Source of the DNA: Gallionella sp.
GTDB taxonomy: Bacteria > Pseudomonadota > Gammaproteobacteria > Burkholderiales > Gallionellaceae
Direction of reading: 5' to 3'
NCBI GenBank assembly: GCA_003134595.1
Contig: PLBS01000042.1
Location: 665-64,664 of the forward strand
DNA: 64,000 nucleotides
The notes under the pieces are model-generated. The model made no database searches. It had not been told where the DNA came from and worked only from the letters and a program-made list of their open reading frames with translations. Shown here in pieces: positions 40,146 to 50,072 of this stretch. A program made the translations under genes and the position numbers. How positions within the stretch are numbered: position 1 is the stretch's first letter; every line of letters begins with the position of its first letter.

Positions 40146-41417
40146 CTAACAAGGTGTTGAAAAACCACTGCGTTGTTTTTCTACCAATGCTTCTATCGCG
40201 CCGATGCGTGCCTGTTGAACTGCGGCAGCTATGGCACTACTGTCGGTACATTGCTTTGCTATTTCACCCGCATCCACCGCGCGTGCGACAGCTAACAGTT
40301 GCAACAAATAATCGGCCTGTGGGTAGGCATCGTTTTCGTGTCCGGTGCGGCCGCGCGCATCCGAAGAGCACGCCTGCAACAAATGGGTGAAGCGTTCCGG
40401 CCTGCGCCAAGCATCCGCCGACTGAAACAATTTGATGATGGTCTCGGCACGCAATTCCTTGGCGCGATGGATGTCGCCGTGATAGCGCGCGGCCAGCAGG
40501 GCCAGATCGCGACATTCGCTGGATGAGCGCAAGCGCTGCGAGAGCTTCCTCACCAGCTCCACACTGCGCAGCTCGTGTCCGATATGGCGCGGCAAAATAT
40601 CTTTTGGTGTGTTGCCCTTGCCCAGATCATGCGTCAGCGCGGCGAAGCGCACTTCCAGTGTGTAATCATGAAGTGCCGCATCGTCCACCACCAGCATGGT
40701 ATGGATGCCGCAATCGATCTCGGGATGATGTTTTTCCGGCTGCGGCACGCCGAACAGCGCGTCCACCTCGGGGAGAATTTTTGCCAGCGCGCCGCAACTG
40801 CGCAGCGTCTCGAAAAAACGCGACGGCTTTTTCTCCATCAGTCCGCGCGCCAGTTCCTGCCAGACACGCTCCGCCACCAGCGCATCCACTTCGCCGCTGT
40901 TCACCATGCCGCGCATCAGCGTCAGGGTCTCGGGGGCGATGGTGAAACCGAAGCGTGCCGCAAACCGCGCCGCGCGCAGGATGCGCACCGGATCTTCGCT
41001 GAACGCCGCGCTGACATGGCGCAGGATGCCCGCGCGCAGATCGGCGACGCCGTGATGCGGATCAATCAGCTTGCCGCCGGTGTCCTGCGCGATGGCATTG
41101 ATGGTGAAGTCGCGGCGCAGCAAATCCTGCTCCAGCGTGACATCCGGCGCGGCATACACGGCGAAGCCCAGATAGCCGCGCGCGGTCTTGCGCTCGGTTC
41201 GCGCCAGCGCGTATTCCTCATGGGTCTGCGGATGCAGGAACACCGGGAAATCTTTGCCTACCGGCTGAAAACCTTGCGCCACCATCGCTTCCGGCGTGCT
41301 GCCCACCACCACCCAGTCGTGATCCTGAACGTCCAGTCCGAGCAAGCGGTCGCGCACCGCGCCGCCCACGCAATAGATTTTGGCATCACTTGTCATGCTG
41401 AATTGCTGGCTGGTCAT
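40146..41417 (-). CDS. cca: Multifunctional CCA tRNA nucleotidyltransferase
   Basis: KIYCVGGAVRDRLLGLDVQDHDWVVVGSTPEAMVAQGFQPVGKDFPVFLHPQTHEEYALARTERKT. Confidence 0.97.
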   Translation of the reverse strand: MTSQQFSMTSDAKIYCVGGAVRDRLLGLDVQDHDWVVVGSTPEAMVAQGFQPVGKDFPVFLHPQTHEEYALARTERKTARGYLGFAVYAAPDVTLEQDLLRRDFTINAIAQDTGGKLIDPHHGVADLRAGILRHVSAAFSEDPVRILRAARFAARFGFTIAPETLTLMRGMVNSGEVDALVAERVWQELARGLMEKKPSRFFETLRSCGALAKILPEVDALFGVPQPEKHHPEIDCGIHTMLVVDDAALHDYTLEVRFAALTHDLGKGNTPKDILPRHIGHELRSVELVRKLSQRLRSSSECRDLALLAARYHGDIHRAKELRAETIIKLFQSADAWRRPERFTHLLQACSSDARGRTGHENDAYPQADYLLQLLAVARAVDAGEIAKQCTDSSAIAAAVQQARIGAIEALVEKQRSGFSTPC

Positions 41418-43728
41418 TCGGGATCGCGATCTGGTTATCCGTAGGCTGGTTATTCACAGTCCTGGCCGCGATGATGCCCATGCGCTGCTTGAGTGAGCGC
41501 GGCGGGTCACCGAATTGATCGGCGTAATACACGGTGTTGCTCATCACCTTTTTCACATAGTCGCGTGTTTCTTCGAACGGGATGGTTTCGGCGTAAATCG
41601 CGCCTTCGAGTGGCCGGTCACCGCGCCACTGAAGCGCCCGAATCGGTCCGGCATTGTATGCCGCCGAAGCCAGCACCGGGCTATTTTCAGACTGGGAAAG
41701 TACAGATTTCATGTAATACGTGCCGATGCGCAAGTTGGTATCGAGTTGGTGGATCAGCGCATTGCGATAACTTTTCAATCCCAGTTTATTCGCCACCCAG
41801 CGCGCCGTGCTGGGCATGATCTGCATGAGTCCCGAGGCGCCGGTATCGGACTTTGCGCCAGTGGCAAAACGGCTTTCCTGACGCATCAGGCCATACACCC
41901 ACGCCTCGTCCAGGCCATGCTCGCGGATGTGTGCCTGCAATTCGGAGCGGTACGGCGCGAGATAGCGCAAACTGAAATCGTGCACACTGACGGTTTTGTC
42001 CGCCGCACCGATAGCGCGGTCGTACATTTCATTGCGTCTTGCGATTTCCGCTGCAGTGAGCAACTCGCGATCATTAAAATTGCGCAGCACCCAACGCCAT
42101 TCCTCCAGCGCTTCGCTGTGCATGTCCATGCGATACAGCGCCAGTGTGCGCCGGATACCGGGTAGTGCCGATATCTCCGTGATGGCCTGTTTGTCAGGTT
42201 TGTATACCGGTATTGCCTCGCTTAATACCGGAAAGTCAGCCAGTTCCGCACTGGCCAGTTGACCATAGAAATGAAATTCGCCGCTCAATGGCGCAAATAT
42301 CTCTCTTGCTTCGATGGGCTTGCCCAATGCCTGCAGTGCGCGCGCTTTCCAGTATTGCCAGGCTGTATCGAGCTGCTGTTGCTCGCTCATTGCATTCACG
42401 CTTGCCAATACCTCGGGCCAATCCTGCGCGCGTAATGCCGCGCGCACCCGCCATGCCGATTGATGATCGTCAAGCGGCGTGTCTGCCGCTGCCTTGTACC
42501 AGCGCAGCGCGCGCGCATCCAGATTGCGCGCCGCCTCATAAGCCAGCCGGCCATAACAATAATGCTGCTCGGTCACGGGGAAATATCCGGCGATTTTCGC
42601 CCAGCGTGCGGCGGCCAAGTCGGGGGATTGTTTTGCCAGACGTTCCAAGGCAAACAGCGCGACGGTGCGCTGTCCCTTGCTTGCCAATTTCGAATTCAAT
42701 CCGAGCTGCGGAACTGTATGGTCATCACTGATATCCACACAGGGAGCCTCGCACCCTGCGCCAAGACCGCCCGAAGGGCGGGCGTCTGGCGGCGGTGTCA
42801 ATTCCGCATTCGCTGCAGCGGATAGCGGATTGCCAGCTTTACTGAAGCCAAGCCGCGACAAAAGATTTCCCCATCCAAACCATCCCGCGGACGGGATGGT
42901 CGCGCTTGGAGAAGGCAGGGGATTTTCCAAGCTCACTCCTGAAGGGAACGGCTGCTCAATGCCCGAAACTTGCGCTTCGATCGCTGCTTTGATGCGCGCT
43001 TGTGAAGCCGCCACGTCTGAACTATTTGAAGAATTGGAATCGTCCGGTGCCAGCTTTTTCAGATAACGATCCGGATCAGCGGCGGCATTTTTCAGCATGG
43101 CGGACAAGCCCGCGTATTTGCCATCCGGCTGTTCGGCCAGCTTGATGGCAAGCGACACATTATTCCCTTCCAAAGCCAGGCGCAGCCGCTGGCTAACATC
43201 CTGTTTGCTGATGATGCCGGCGGACAGTGCGGCATCAAACAGCGTGCCGCAACTATCCGGCAGTCCCTTGCCGGTGAACCACAATTTTCGCGCCTCGCGC
43301 AGCGCTGCCAGATCCTGGCTGCGGCGGCGCGATTGCAGGGCATAACAAGTCAGCTCGGTATCCTCGTTAAGCAAGCGCGGATATTCGGCGTCGAACAGAT
43401 CCCATTGTTGTTTTTTGCCGAGCAGCTTGAGCCACTCGCCGCGCAACTGGTCGATCATCGGCGTGTCTTCCGGGCGGGAAAGGAAGTTTTTCACCGCCCC
43501 TTCGACTGGGCTAAGGACTGGTTTGGTGTCGGCGTTTTCCAAGCCCAAGTGCAACTGGTAATAACTGACGTACACCTCCAGCGGCGTCTTTTTCAACCGC
43601 TGTGCGTAACGTCCCAGCTTGACTGCATCGCCGGCGAGAAAGGCATCGTGTGCGGCAAGAAAATCCGCATCCTGATCCGCCAGCACGGGCGGGGCGACCA
43701 GCAACAAAAAGTAAAGTATGAACCGCAT
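41386..43728 (-). CDS. slt: Soluble lytic murein transglycosylase (Slt70-like) with unusual in-frame insertions
   Basis: VYGLMRQESRFATGAKSDTGASGLMQIMPSTARWVANKLG...LASAAYNAGPIRALQWR SLT domain. Confidence 0.93.
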   Translation of the reverse strand: MRFILYFLLLVAPPVLADQDADFLAAHDAFLAGDAVKLGRYAQRLKKTPLEVYVSYYQLHLGLENADTKPVLSPVEGAVKNFLSRPEDTPMIDQLRGEWLKLLGKKQQWDLFDAEYPRLLNEDTELTCYALQSRRRSQDLAALREARKLWFTGKGLPDSCGTLFDAALSAGIISKQDVSQRLRLALEGNNVSLAIKLAEQPDGKYAGLSAMLKNAAADPDRYLKKLAPDDSNSSNSSDVAASQARIKAAIEAQVSGIEQPFPSGVSLENPLPSPSATIPSAGWFGWGNLLSRLGFSKAGNPLSAAANAELTPPPDARPSGGLGAGCEAPCVDISDDHTVPQLGLNSKLASKGQRTVALFALERLAKQSPDLAAARWAKIAGYFPVTEQHYCYGRLAYEAARNLDARALRWYKAAADTPLDDHQSAWRVRAALRAQDWPEVLASVNAMSEQQQLDTAWQYWKARALQALGKPIEAREIFAPLSGEFHFYGQLASAELADFPVLSEAIPVYKPDKQAITEISALPGIRRTLALYRMDMHSEALEEWRWVLRNFNDRELLTAAEIARRNEMYDRAIGAADKTVSVHDFSLRYLAPYRSELQAHIREHGLDEAWVYGLMRQESRFATGAKSDTGASGLMQIMPSTARWVANKLGLKSYRNALIHQLDTNLRIGTYYMKSVLSQSENSPVLASAAYNAGPIRALQWRGDRPLEGAIYAETIPFEETRDYVKKVMSNTVYYADQFGDPPRSLKQRMGIIAARTVNNQPTDNQIAIPNDQPAIQHDK

Positions 43729-43826
43729 TACAAGCCATCAATAAACCATTGCCGCGGAGCATAGCACAACGCAAAGTTCGCTCGCGCCGGGGCAAATCAA
43801 ATACAGCAGTTATGTCTCTGCCGGGC

Positions 43827-45644
43827 TCATTTTTCCGGGTCAGTTTTTGCGGCCTCCGAATCCTGCAGCAGGTTAAGGGTGTCGGCTTCGAACAGGGATT
43901 TCAATTGCTCCGTGGCCAGTTGGGAATTCTGAATGAGCTGCGCTTCGTCGTGATGAACCGCATGTTGTTCTTCTATCAGTTCCTCGTCATGCTGCCTGAA
44001 TAGGGTGACGGCGCGCTCGGCTGCGGCAGCAGTGAAACCGAGTTTGAGCAGCGCCTGGTGCGCGACTGCTATGCTGGTCAGAAAAGTCTCGCGGTAAATC
44101 ATCTTGATACCCAGGTCGCGCAACTGAAAATAATGGGTTCTATTGCGTGCCCGCGCCAGTATGGGCAGGTCGGGGAAATGCTGGCGGACCAGCGCGGCAG
44201 TTTTCAGGGAGGCTTCCACGTCGTCGATGGCGAGCACAAAAAGTTTGGCGTTGCCGGTTTTGGCTGACAGCAACAGATCGAGACGGGTGGCGTCGCCAAA
44301 ATAAATATTGCTGCCGAAGCGGCGCACGAAATCCACTTGCTGGTAGTTCACCTCAAGTGCGGTAAACGATATCCCGCACATCCTCAACACACGGGAAACG
44401 ATCTGCCCGACGCGGCCAAATCCGGCGATGATAACCGGGTTGCCCGGCCCGTCTATCACGTCATATTCGGGGGTGCTGTTGCGATCGAGCCAGCGCGTGA
44501 TCAAGCGATCATGCGCCACGATAAGCAATGGGGCGAGCAACAGCGAAATGGTCACTGCCATGATCAACATCTGGGATGTTTCAAGTTCGAACACGCCCAG
44601 GCCGGTTGCGGCGGCGAACAGAACAAAGGCAAATTCACCGCCCTGCGCCAGCGCCACAGCGAGCCGCTGGGCGGTGTTGTCGGGCGTGCCGGTGACGCGT
44701 GAAATCGCATACATGACCGCAAACTTTATCAGCATCATCGCCGCTGCCAGCCCGAACAAGGTGAGCGGTTCACTCCACACCAGTGTCAGGTTGGCGCTCA
44801 TGCCTACTGCCATGAAAAACAGGCCGAGCAATAAACCCTTGAACGGCTCGATGTCCGCTTCCAGTTCGTGGCGAAATTCAGAGTCTGCGAGCAAAACGCC
44901 GGCCAGAAATGCACCCAGCGACATGGACAGCCCGATCTTTTCCATGATCAGCGCCGTGCCTATCACCAGTAGCAGTGCGGCAGCAGTAAAGACTTCCCGG
45001 CTCCGGTTGCGGGCAATGAATTTGAGCGCGGGCCGGATAAACAATCTGCTGCCGGCGATGAACACAGTGATCACGGCGATTGCCTTGGCCGCGCCCAGCC
45101 ATTGGCTTGCGCCCTGCCCGGGCGTGGCGGACAGCAATGGCAATAATGCGAGTAAAGGGATAACTGCGAGATCCTGAAACAACAGTATTGCAAATGACTC
45201 TCGTCCATAGCGCGTCAAAAGTTGCCCGCGCTCGGCTAAAGAGGACATGACCAATGCGGTGGATGACATGGCACATCCAAAACCGATTATCAGCGCCGCC
45301 TGCCATGAAAATCCGGCCGCTAAGGCAAGCAGTCCGATCACGACTCCCGTTGCCGCCACCTGAGCGCCACCCAGTCCGAAAACCGAATTGCGCAAAGTCC
45401 ATAGCCGCCTCGGCTCCAATTCAAGACCGATCAGAAACAGCAACAGCACCACACCCAATTCGGAAAACTTCAGGGTGGACTCGACGTCACCTATGACGCC
45501 CAAACCCCACGGCCCGATTATCATGCCCGCCGCCAGATAGCCAAGCACGGCGCCGAGTTTCAGGCGTTGGAAAATCGGCACGATGAGCACGGCGGTGAGC
45601 AGGAAAATCGCGACTTGTTCAAGTAGCTGCATGTCGTTCACCAA
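43827..45644 (-). CDS. Monovalent cation:proton antiporter-2 (CPA2) family, KefB/KefC-like with TrkA-N domain
   Basis: LGYLAAGMIIGPWGLGVIGDVESTLKFSELGVVLLLFLIGLELEP...VIIAGFGRVGQIVSRVLRMCGISFTALE. Confidence 0.94.
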   Translation of the reverse strand: MVNDMQLLEQVAIFLLTAVLIVPIFQRLKLGAVLGYLAAGMIIGPWGLGVIGDVESTLKFSELGVVLLLFLIGLELEPRRLWTLRNSVFGLGGAQVAATGVVIGLLALAAGFSWQAALIIGFGCAMSSTALVMSSLAERGQLLTRYGRESFAILLFQDLAVIPLLALLPLLSATPGQGASQWLGAAKAIAVITVFIAGSRLFIRPALKFIARNRSREVFTAAALLLVIGTALIMEKIGLSMSLGAFLAGVLLADSEFRHELEADIEPFKGLLLGLFFMAVGMSANLTLVWSEPLTLFGLAAAMMLIKFAVMYAISRVTGTPDNTAQRLAVALAQGGEFAFVLFAAATGLGVFELETSQMLIMAVTISLLLAPLLIVAHDRLITRWLDRNSTPEYDVIDGPGNPVIIAGFGRVGQIVSRVLRMCGISFTALEVNYQQVDFVRRFGSNIYFGDATRLDLLLSAKTGNAKLFVLAIDDVEASLKTAALVRQHFPDLPILARARNRTHYFQLRDLGIKMIYRETFLTSIAVAHQALLKLGFTAAAAERAVTLFRQHDEELIEEQHAVHHDEAQLIQNSQLATEQLKSLFEADTLNLLQDSEAAKTDPEK

Positions 45645-45781
45645 AGATCGTGGCTGGCGAGTATGGAAAGGGAAACCGATTGTTTACCTTCAATGCTCAA
45701 TCGCTAAGCGTTTTCCTGGATCGATAGCGATTCATAAAGATTTTCGGGTTTGCGTCCCCATGAGCAAGGCAAACTTTGCAT

Positions 45782-46267
45782 TTACACCCAATCCTTCAAC
45801 ACCAAAAACTCTTCATACAATTTTGCTTCCGCCGAGCATTTTTCGGGATGCCAGTCATAGCGCCATTTCACCAGCGGCGGCATGGACAATAGGATGGACT
45901 CGGTGCGGCCATTGGTTTGCAGGCCGAAGATGGTGCCGCGATCGATCACCAGATTGAACTCGACATAGCGGCCGCGCCGGTAGAGCTGGAAATCGCGTTC
46001 GCGCTCGCCGTAGGGCGTGTCTTTGCGGCGTTCCAGGATAGGCACGTAGGCGGACAGGAAATGATCCCCGACACTTTGCTGGACGGCAAAAGCGGTGTCG
46101 AAATCCGGCACGCTCAGGTCGTCAAAGAAGATGCCGCCACCGCCTTCCGGCCTCTCCCAACTGTCGCGGCGGAATTTTTTTCCGTCCACTTGTTCCAGCC
46201 TCGTGACGATGAGGTCTTGCAGTTCAAGCAGGTATTCCCTTACCGCCGCGGAATCGAAACCACCCAT
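45782..46267 (-). pseudogene. hemF: Coproporphyrinogen III oxidase (aerobic) with the central part deleted in frame
   Basis: ...[120 protein letters not shown]: both HemF ends are present, the middle is absent. Confidence 0.85.
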
Positions 46268-46285
46268 GTTTTTCTCCGGTGTCGA

Positions 46286-46843
46286 TTAACTGCGTATGAT
46301 TTTACCATCAGCCCACATGCTTATGCTTGAAGGTTTCTTGCGCTTGCCCACACGCCCCGGCAACACCCACGCCTTGCGCCCGAACAAACGTTGACATTGC
46401 GCATAAGTCCTGGCGGGACGCTGTCCGCTGCGATTGGCACTGGTGGAAACCAGCGCGCTGTTCACGCCTCGGCAAAGTTGTGCCGCTTGCCTGTGCGCAG
46501 TCAATCGCACCGCCAGGGTGTCATGGTCGCCGCGCAACCAGCGCGGCGTAGCATGAAGGGCAGGCATCAGATAAGTGATCGCTTGCGCCCCGGCTGTTTT
46601 GAGTTGCTGCTGTTGTTCCGGTGTGAGCGGTTGCAGATAGCGCGCCACTTGCCGGTAACTGGCCGCGATCAGGATCAGCCCTTTGTGCTGCGGGCGCTGC
46701 TTGAGTTTGAGCAGGCGTTGCACAGCGCTGCGATTGTCCGGATCACAGCCCAGGCCATAGCAGGATTCGGTGGGATAGGCGATCAGGCCGCCGCGTCTGA
46801 GGTGTGCGGCTAGTCGTCGATACGATGCGCTGTGCCGGAACAA
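46286..46843 (-). CDS. tsaC: L-threonylcarbamoyladenylate synthase (TsaC/YrdC family)
   Basis: RGGLIAYPTESCYGLGCDPDNRSAVQRLLKLKQRPQHKGLILIAASYRQV...VSTSANRSGQRPARTYAQC. Confidence 0.93.
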   Translation of the reverse strand: MFRHSASYRRLAAHLRRGGLIAYPTESCYGLGCDPDNRSAVQRLLKLKQRPQHKGLILIAASYRQVARYLQPLTPEQQQQLKTAGAQAITYLMPALHATPRWLRGDHDTLAVRLTAHRQAAQLCRGVNSALVSTSANRSGQRPARTYAQCQRLFGRKAWVLPGRVGKRKKPSSISMWADGKIIRS

Positions 46844-48121
46844 TTACTTCCTGTGGGCTAAAATCGCGCGATAACCGATGTCGCGGCGCATCTGGCAGCC
46901 GTCAAAGTGAATCCCGTCGGCGATTTCATAGGCGCGCTTCTGTGCCATCTTCACCATCGTGCCCAGCGCGGTGACGCACAGCACGCGCCCGCCGTTGGTG
47001 ACCACTTGCCCGTCCTGCATGCCGGTACCGGCATGGAACACGTGCGCGTCTTCCAGACCTTTGGGCAAGCCGGTGATGACATCGCCCTTGCGCGGCGTCT
47101 CGGGATAATTGGCAGCGGCCATCACCACGCCGAGCGCGGTGCGCCTGTCCCATTCCGCCTCGATTTTATCCAGCGTGCCGGCGATGGCGTGTTCGACGAT
47201 CACAGAAAAATCGCTCTTCAGTCGCAACATGATGGGCTGGGTCTCCGGGTCGCCCATGCGGCAGTTGAACTCAAGCACCTTGATGCCGCCCCGCAGGTCT
47301 ATCATCAGTCCGGCATACAGGAATCCAGTGTAAGTGTGACCTTCCTGTTCCATGCCACGCACCACCGGTTGTATCACTTCGCGCAGCACGCGTGCATGAA
47401 TTTCCGGTGTGACGACCGGCGCGGGCGAATACGCGCCCATGCCGCCGGTGTTGGGGCCGTTGTCGCCATCCAGCAAGCGTTTGTGGTCCTGGCTGGTGGC
47501 CATCGCCAGCACATTCTTGCCGTCCACCATGACGATAAAGCTGGCTTCCTCACCTTCGAGGAATTCCTCGATCACTACGCGTGCGCCGGCGTCGCCCAAT
47601 TTATTGTCGGACAACATCATATCTATCGCGGCGAACGCTTCGTCCTTGCTCATCGCCACCACGACGCCTTTACCTGCGGCCAGCCCGTCAGCCTTGATTA
47701 CGATAGGCGCGCCGTGCTTCTCGACATAGGCCCGTGCTGTCTTGATGTCGCTGAAGGTCTCGAAGAATGCGGTGGGGATGTTGTGGCGCACCATGAAACG
47801 CTTGGCGAAATCCTTGGAGGATTCGAGTTGCGCCGCCGCCTTGGTCGGGCCGAAAATTTTCAACCCGGCAGCGCGGAACGCATCCACGACACCCGCCGCG
47901 AGCGGTGCTTCCGGGCCTACTACCGTCATGTAAATGTCTTCGCGTTTCGCGAATGCTATCAGGTCTGGAATCGCGGTGATGGTGACATTCTCCACGCCGT
48001 CTTCCAGCGCCGTGCCCGCATTGCCGGGTGCGACATACACCTTCTGCACCTTGACGCCTTGCGCCAAGCGCCAGGCCAGCGCGTGCTCGCGTCCGCCGGA
48101 ACCGATAACCAGTAATTTCAT
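46844..48121 (-). CDS. purD: Phosphoribosylamine--glycine ligase
   Basis: MKLLVIGSGGREHALAWRLAQGVKVQKVYVAPGNAGTALE... Confidence 0.97.
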   Translation of the reverse strand: MKLLVIGSGGREHALAWRLAQGVKVQKVYVAPGNAGTALEDGVENVTITAIPDLIAFAKREDIYMTVVGPEAPLAAGVVDAFRAAGLKIFGPTKAAAQLESSKDFAKRFMVRHNIPTAFFETFSDIKTARAYVEKHGAPIVIKADGLAAGKGVVVAMSKDEAFAAIDMMLSDNKLGDAGARVVIEEFLEGEEASFIVMVDGKNVLAMATSQDHKRLLDGDNGPNTGGMGAYSPAPVVTPEIHARVLREVIQPVVRGMEQEGHTYTGFLYAGLMIDLRGGIKVLEFNCRMGDPETQPIMLRLKSDFSVIVEHAIAGTLDKIEAEWDRRTALGVVMAAANYPETPRKGDVITGLPKGLEDAHVFHAGTGMQDGQVVTNGGRVLCVTALGTMVKMAQKRAYEIADGIHFDGCQMRRDIGYRAILAHRK

Positions 48122-48150
48122 TGCAAACCCTTGTCTTTTGTTTGATGCGC

Positions 48151-48178
48151 GTAGGGGCACGGCGCGCCGTGCCCCTAC
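48151..48178. repeat. Perfect 28-bp palindrome GTAGGGGCACGGCGCGCCGTGCCCCTAC, copy 1
   Basis: Exact; identical at 49797, 51857 and 62300. Confidence 0.98.
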
Positions 48179-48182
48179 CTTG

Positions 48183-49748
48183 TTAATGCCTGAAATGCCG
48201 ATACCCCGTAAACACCATCGCTAACCCATGCTCATCCGCCGCCGCGATCACTTCCGCGTCGCGCATGCTGCCGCCGGGCTGGATCACGGCTTTCGCGCCC
48301 GCTGCAGCCAGCACATCAATGCCGTCGCGGAAGGGGAAAAACGCGTCGGATGACACGACGGAACCCGCCAGGCTCAGGCCTGCGTTCTGTGCCTTGATGC
48401 TGGCGATGCGCGTGCTGTCCACGCGGCTCATCTGCCCGGCGCCCACGCCCAGCGTCTGGCCATTTTTGCAAAAAACAATTGCATTGGACTTCACATATTT
48501 CGCCACGCGCCAAGCGAACAGCAGGTCTTGCAGTTGTTCCTTGGTGGGCTGTGCCTTGGTCACCACCTTGAGTTGTGCTGCCTGCACATTCAGAGCGTCC
48601 GGCGTCTGCACCAGCAGGCCGCCGCTGACGCGTTTGAAGTCGAACGGGTTGTGCGCATTGGACAGCGGCAGGGTGAGCACGCGCACGTTCTGTTTCGCCG
48701 CCGTGACCTTGAGCGCGGCTTCGCTTGCGGAGGGCGCGATAATGAGTTCGACGAACTGGTTGGCGGTGATCTGCGTCGCGCTGTCGGCATCCAGCTCGCG
48801 GTTGAAGGCGATGATGCCGCCGAACGCTGAAATGGTGTCGGTTGCATACGCCAGCTTATAGGCATTCAGCGCGCTGTCGGCGATCGCCACGCCGCACGGA
48901 TTGGCGTGTTTGACGATGACGCAAGCCGGCTGCTCGAAGGTCTTGACCAGTTCCCAAGCGGCATCGGCGTCGCCGATGTTGTTGTAGGACAGCTCCTTGC
49001 CTTGCAGTTGCGTGTAGTCGGCGATGCCGCCCGCCACCGGATTGAGGTCGCGGTAGAACGCGGCGCTCTGGTGCGGGTTCTCGCCGTAGCGCATGTCCTG
49101 CACCTTGGCGAAGTTGAAGTTGATCTGTGCCGGGAACGCGCTGTTGGTGCCGTCCGCATTGATCGCGGTGAGATAGTTGCTGATCGCGGAATCGTAAGCG
49201 GCGGTGTGCGAGAAGGCTTTCTTCGCCAGGTCGAAACGTGTCGCGTCACTCACAGCGCCGTCATTGGTTTGCATTTCGGCGAGTATTTCAGAGTAGTCCG
49301 CCGGGTCGGTGACGATGGCGACATGGCCATGGTTCTTCGCCGCCGCACGCACCATGGTCGGTCCGCCGATGTCGATATTCTCGATGGCATCTTCCAGCGT
49401 GCAATTCGGTTTGGCGACGGTCGCTGCAAACGGATACAGATTCACCACCACCAGGTCGATGGTCGGGATGCCATGCTTTTTCAAAGTGGCGACATGCTCC
49501 GGCAGATCGCGCCGCGCCAAGATGCCTGCGTGAACTTTCGGTTGCAGCGTCTTCACGCGCCCGTCCAGCATCTCCGGGAAGCCGGTGTAATCCGCCACTT
49601 CGGTGACCGGGATGCCGTTGTCGGCGAGCAGCTTGGCGGTGCCGCCGGTGGAGAGGATTTTTACGCCAAGTTGGTCCAACCCTTGCGCGAATTCGAGAAC
49701 GCCGGACTTGTCCGACACGCTGATGAGTGCTTGCTTGATTGCTGCCAT
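48183..49748 (-). CDS. purH: Bifunctional AICAR formyltransferase / IMP cyclohydrolase
   Basis: [74 protein letters not shown]. Confidence 0.98.
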   Translation of the reverse strand: MAAIKQALISVSDKSGVLEFAQGLDQLGVKILSTGGTAKLLADNGIPVTEVADYTGFPEMLDGRVKTLQPKVHAGILARRDLPEHVATLKKHGIPTIDLVVVNLYPFAATVAKPNCTLEDAIENIDIGGPTMVRAAAKNHGHVAIVTDPADYSEILAEMQTNDGAVSDATRFDLAKKAFSHTAAYDSAISNYLTAINADGTNSAFPAQINFNFAKVQDMRYGENPHQSAAFYRDLNPVAGGIADYTQLQGKELSYNNIGDADAAWELVKTFEQPACVIVKHANPCGVAIADSALNAYKLAYATDTISAFGGIIAFNRELDADSATQITANQFVELIIAPSASEAALKVTAAKQNVRVLTLPLSNAHNPFDFKRVSGGLLVQTPDALNVQAAQLKVVTKAQPTKEQLQDLLFAWRVAKYVKSNAIVFCKNGQTLGVGAGQMSRVDSTRIASIKAQNAGLSLAGSVVSSDAFFPFRDGIDVLAAAGAKAVIQPGGSMRDAEVIAAADEHGLAMVFTGYRHFRH

Positions 49749-49796
49749 GATGATTCCAGTTTGAAATAAATATGGATAGAGGCGGTATCCGTGTAG

Positions 49797-49824
49797 GTAG
49801 GGGCACGGCGCGCCGTGCCCCTAC
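49797..49824. repeat. Perfect 28-bp palindrome, copy 2
   Basis: GTAGGGGCACGGCGCGCCGTGCCCCTAC; overlaps the last codons of fis. Confidence 0.98.
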
Positions 49825-50072
49825 GAAATCCCGTGCTGTTGCATCTTCTTGCGCAAGGTATTGCGATTGATGCCCAGCATTTCCGCCGCGCGCGTCTGAT
49901 TGCCGCCAACGTGTTCCAGCACCATTTCGAGCAGCGGCTTCTCGACGCAGCACATCACCATATCGTACATCTCGCAGCAGGGCTCTTCCCCGTCGAGGTC
50001 TTTGAAATATTCCTTGAGTGCCTTGCGCACGTAGCGCGCCATTTCATTCTCGCTGATCAAACCATCGCTCAT
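49821..50072 (-). CDS. fis: Fis-family DNA-binding protein
   Basis: VLEHVGGNQTRAAEMLGINRNTLRKKMQQHGIS helix-turn-helix; located after dusB. Confidence 0.93.
   Translation of the reverse strand: MSDGLISENEMARYVRKALKEYFKDLDGEEPCCEMYDMVMCCVEKPLLEMVLEHVGGNQTRAAEMLGINRNTLRKKMQQHGIS

Noticed and set aside
40575-41444. 289-aa plus-strand ORF opposite cca
   Set aside because: Antisense shadow ORF.
46907-48115. 402-aa plus-strand ORF opposite purD
   Set aside because: Antisense shadow ORF; His/Arg-rich translation, no recognisable family.
48906-49769. 287-aa plus-strand ORF opposite purH
   Set aside because: Antisense shadow ORF.
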